Positions 52,370 to 53,127 of a stretch of DNA of 53,127 bases are shown piece after piece. Under the pieces are notes generated by a model. It had not been told where the DNA came from. It did not search any database and saw nothing but the letters and a program-made list of their open reading frames with translations. The translations under genes were made by a program, and so were the position numbers. How positions within the stretch are numbered: position 1 is the first letter of the stretch; every line of letters starts with the position of its first letter. The stretch comes from Clostridiales bacterium (GTDB lineage: Bacteria; Bacillota_A; Clostridia; Christensenellales; Borkfalkiaceae): the NCBI GenBank assembly GCA_015055785.1, contig SVHQ01000001.1:1-53127 (forward strand). Direction: 5' to 3'.

Positions 52370-52756
52370 TTAACTCTCTACGTCTCTACAATGCGCACAG
52401 ACGCCAAAAAATTCCACGCTATACCCTTCCACATGAAATCCATAGTCAGAAACACCCTTCAAACCCTTTTCAGGCATCCCCTCTACGTAAACGTCTGCAA
52501 CCCTGCCACATTCCTTACAATGTGCGTGATAATGCGGCATCACGTTATAATCATACCGTATCTCATCTCCTGCCGCACGCAATTCTAAAGCTCTTCCATT
52601 CGCGGCAAAACCGCCCAAAACACGAAACACCGTAGCACGTGAAACAGTCGGATACTGATTATGTACGTATCCATACACTTCCGTCGCCGTCGGATGATCC
52701 AACGTTTGTAAAGCTTCATAAATAATCTGCTTTTGCTTTGTTTGTCGTTCCTGCAT
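52370..52756 (-). CDS. Fur-family metalloregulator, PerR-like
   Basis: 128 residues, ATG after AAGGAGG. Winged helix in the N-terminal half (P-T-A-T-E-V-Y-G-Y-V...V-S-R-A-T-V-F-R-V-L, about 22-47). Regulatory metal ligands H75-Y-H77 and C-terminal D/H residues; structural zinc cysteines H-C80-K-E-C83-G and C-A-H-C near 119-122. The absence of the fully hydrophilic Fur His cluster and the small size fit the PerR branch, which senses peroxide, but Zur/Fur cannot be excluded. The promoter has two GATTGAAT half sites, consistent with autoregulation. Confidence 0.85.
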   Translation of the reverse strand: MQERQTKQKQIIYEALQTLDHPTATEVYGYVHNQYPTVSRATVFRVLGGFAANGRALELRAAGDEIRYDYNVMPHYHAHCKECGRVADVYVEGMPEKGLKGVSDYGFHVEGYSVEFFGVCAHCRDVES

Positions 52757-52777
52757 AGCTTTCCTCCTTATTATTGA

Positions 52778-52823
52778 GATTGAATATCGATTATATTATA
52801 ACATAGGATTGAATCCTCGTCAA
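52778..52823 (-). promoter_or_regulatory. Promoter and operator of the Fur-family gene
   Basis: -35 TTGACG (52818-52823), 17-bp spacer, -10 TATAAT (52795-52800). The spacer contains the palindrome GGATTGAATCC (52806-52816), and GATTGAAT recurs at 52778-52785 between -10 and SD. The two copies, 29 bp apart, bracket the -10 box, as expected of a repressor site. Confidence 0.75.
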
Positions 52824-52899
52824 GAGTTTTTATGAAATATTTTATGGAAAATTAAAACAAAAACCGTTTTTTGCCCTCCTAATACGCCCCCTATTTAAT

Positions 52900-52950
52900 T
52901 TCAACGCGTACATGGTATGGTTGTTTTTCTTTCAATACGTACATGGTATG
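52900..52950. repeat. Two 20-bp direct repeats with 31-bp period
   Basis: TTCAACGCGTACATGGTATG (52900-52919) and TTCAATACGTACATGGTATG (52931-52950) differ at two positions and are spaced by 31 bp, three helical turns. They lie between the Fur-family promoter and the 5S terminator. A regulator binding site or leftover of a repeat element; nothing else is seen in 52825-53000. Confidence 0.7.
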
Positions 52951-53000
52951 CACGTTTATAGGACTATTTTTATTTGACTGATAAAGAATTTCACAATAAA

Positions 53001-53037
53001 AGAAGAAAAAGTCTTATTCAAAAAAGAACAAGACTTT
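53001..53037 (-). terminator. Terminator of the rRNA operon
   Basis: Minus strand: AAAGTCTT / AAGACTTT with a T-rich loop, followed by TTTTTCTTCTTTT. It begins about 10 bp beyond the 5S 3' end. Confidence 0.85.
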
Positions 53038-53047
53038 GAATGAAAAG

Positions 53048-53127
53048 CGGCGATTACCTATCCTCCCAACGGTTAGCCGTAAGTACTTTCGGCGTAAAAG
53101 AGCTTAACTTCTGTGTTCGGAATGGGA
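53048..53127 (-). rRNA. rrf: 5S ribosomal RNA, 3' part
   Basis: The minus strand reads TCCCATTCCGAACACAGAAG, TTAAGCTCTTTTACGCCGAA, then AGTACTTACGG and ends GGGAGGATAGGTAATCGCCG. These are the universal 5S loop B/C and helix motifs. The 5' part of the gene lies beyond the window; the 3' end is estimated at about 53048. Confidence 0.95.

Noticed and set aside
1..53127. CRISPR arrays, tRNA genes, complete insertion sequences
   Set aside because: No regularly spaced repeats of CRISPR size, no cloverleaf with a recognisable T-arm, and no transposase ORF were seen on reading both strands.

Overview
The window is AT-rich, dense in Shine-Dalgarno-led genes, and ends in a minus-strand 5S rRNA. Lipoproteins with a lipobox, a Fur/PerR-type regulator, CUT1-type sugar ABC permeases and DUF4838 surface proteins all point to a Firmicutes/Clostridia bacterium, probably an uncultured gut lineage. 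That placement is inference; no taxonomic search was possible. The window has three zones.

Zone 1 (1-19.6 kb) is accessory DNA. On the plus strand, <1-4208 is a tight cluster of conjugative-element/phage 'early' genes: the end of a GP88-like protein, small hypotheticals, a PcfK-like domain fused to a MutS domain I, a PcfJ-like protein, then a terminator. On the minus strand, 4.28-8.94 kb looks like a stacked defence island: a remnant of an AlbA/RecG-like ATP-binding protein, a metallophosphoesterase (frameshifted at an A9 run) with a small overlapping partner, and a RloA/RloB-like ATPase pair. From 18.65 down to 9.2 kb runs a minus-strand replicon-like operon: small hypotheticals, three signal-peptide or membrane-anchored surface proteins, small membrane proteins, a four-TM P-loop ATPase and an HUH rolling-circle Rep. 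It ends in a 220-bp intergenic region with a GC-rich hairpin that carries a CTTGATA nick-like site. Layout and gene types recall filamentous (ssDNA) phages, but no family assignment is certain. A short HTH operon (18.8-19.46 kb) lies behind it.

Zone 2 (19.7-48.7 kb) is a glycan-utilisation locus. A 12-gene minus-strand operon (45.82 to 26.09 kb) encodes GH29 fucosidase, a HAD phosphatase, a sugar ABC binding protein and two permeases, large surface proteins (one with DUF4838), a metallo-beta-lactamase-fold hydrolase, a GH20-like enzyme, an MgtC-like protein and EutH. A second unit (25.82 to 19.7 kb) makes a lipoprotein, a 50-residue peptide and a 1875-residue DUF4838 surface protein. An AraC regulator diverges from the fucosidase, and an MFS transporter gene follows, interrupted by an in-frame TGA. 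A 39-bp motif, always exactly 19 bp from a -10 box, sits before all three minus-strand units (fucosidase operon, giant-protein unit, transporter). This defines a likely AraC regulon. The fucosidase/araC divergent promoter is duplicated at 48.4-48.7 kb with a truncated second araC.

Zone 3 (48.7-53.1 kb) is an integration module: a large nested inverted repeat, an excisionase-like gene, a complete tyrosine integrase, and a 218-residue protein made of repeats of the same excisionase-like domain. Behind it are a strongly promoted structured RNA candidate, a Fur-family regulator with an apparent autoregulatory promoter, and the 5S gene.
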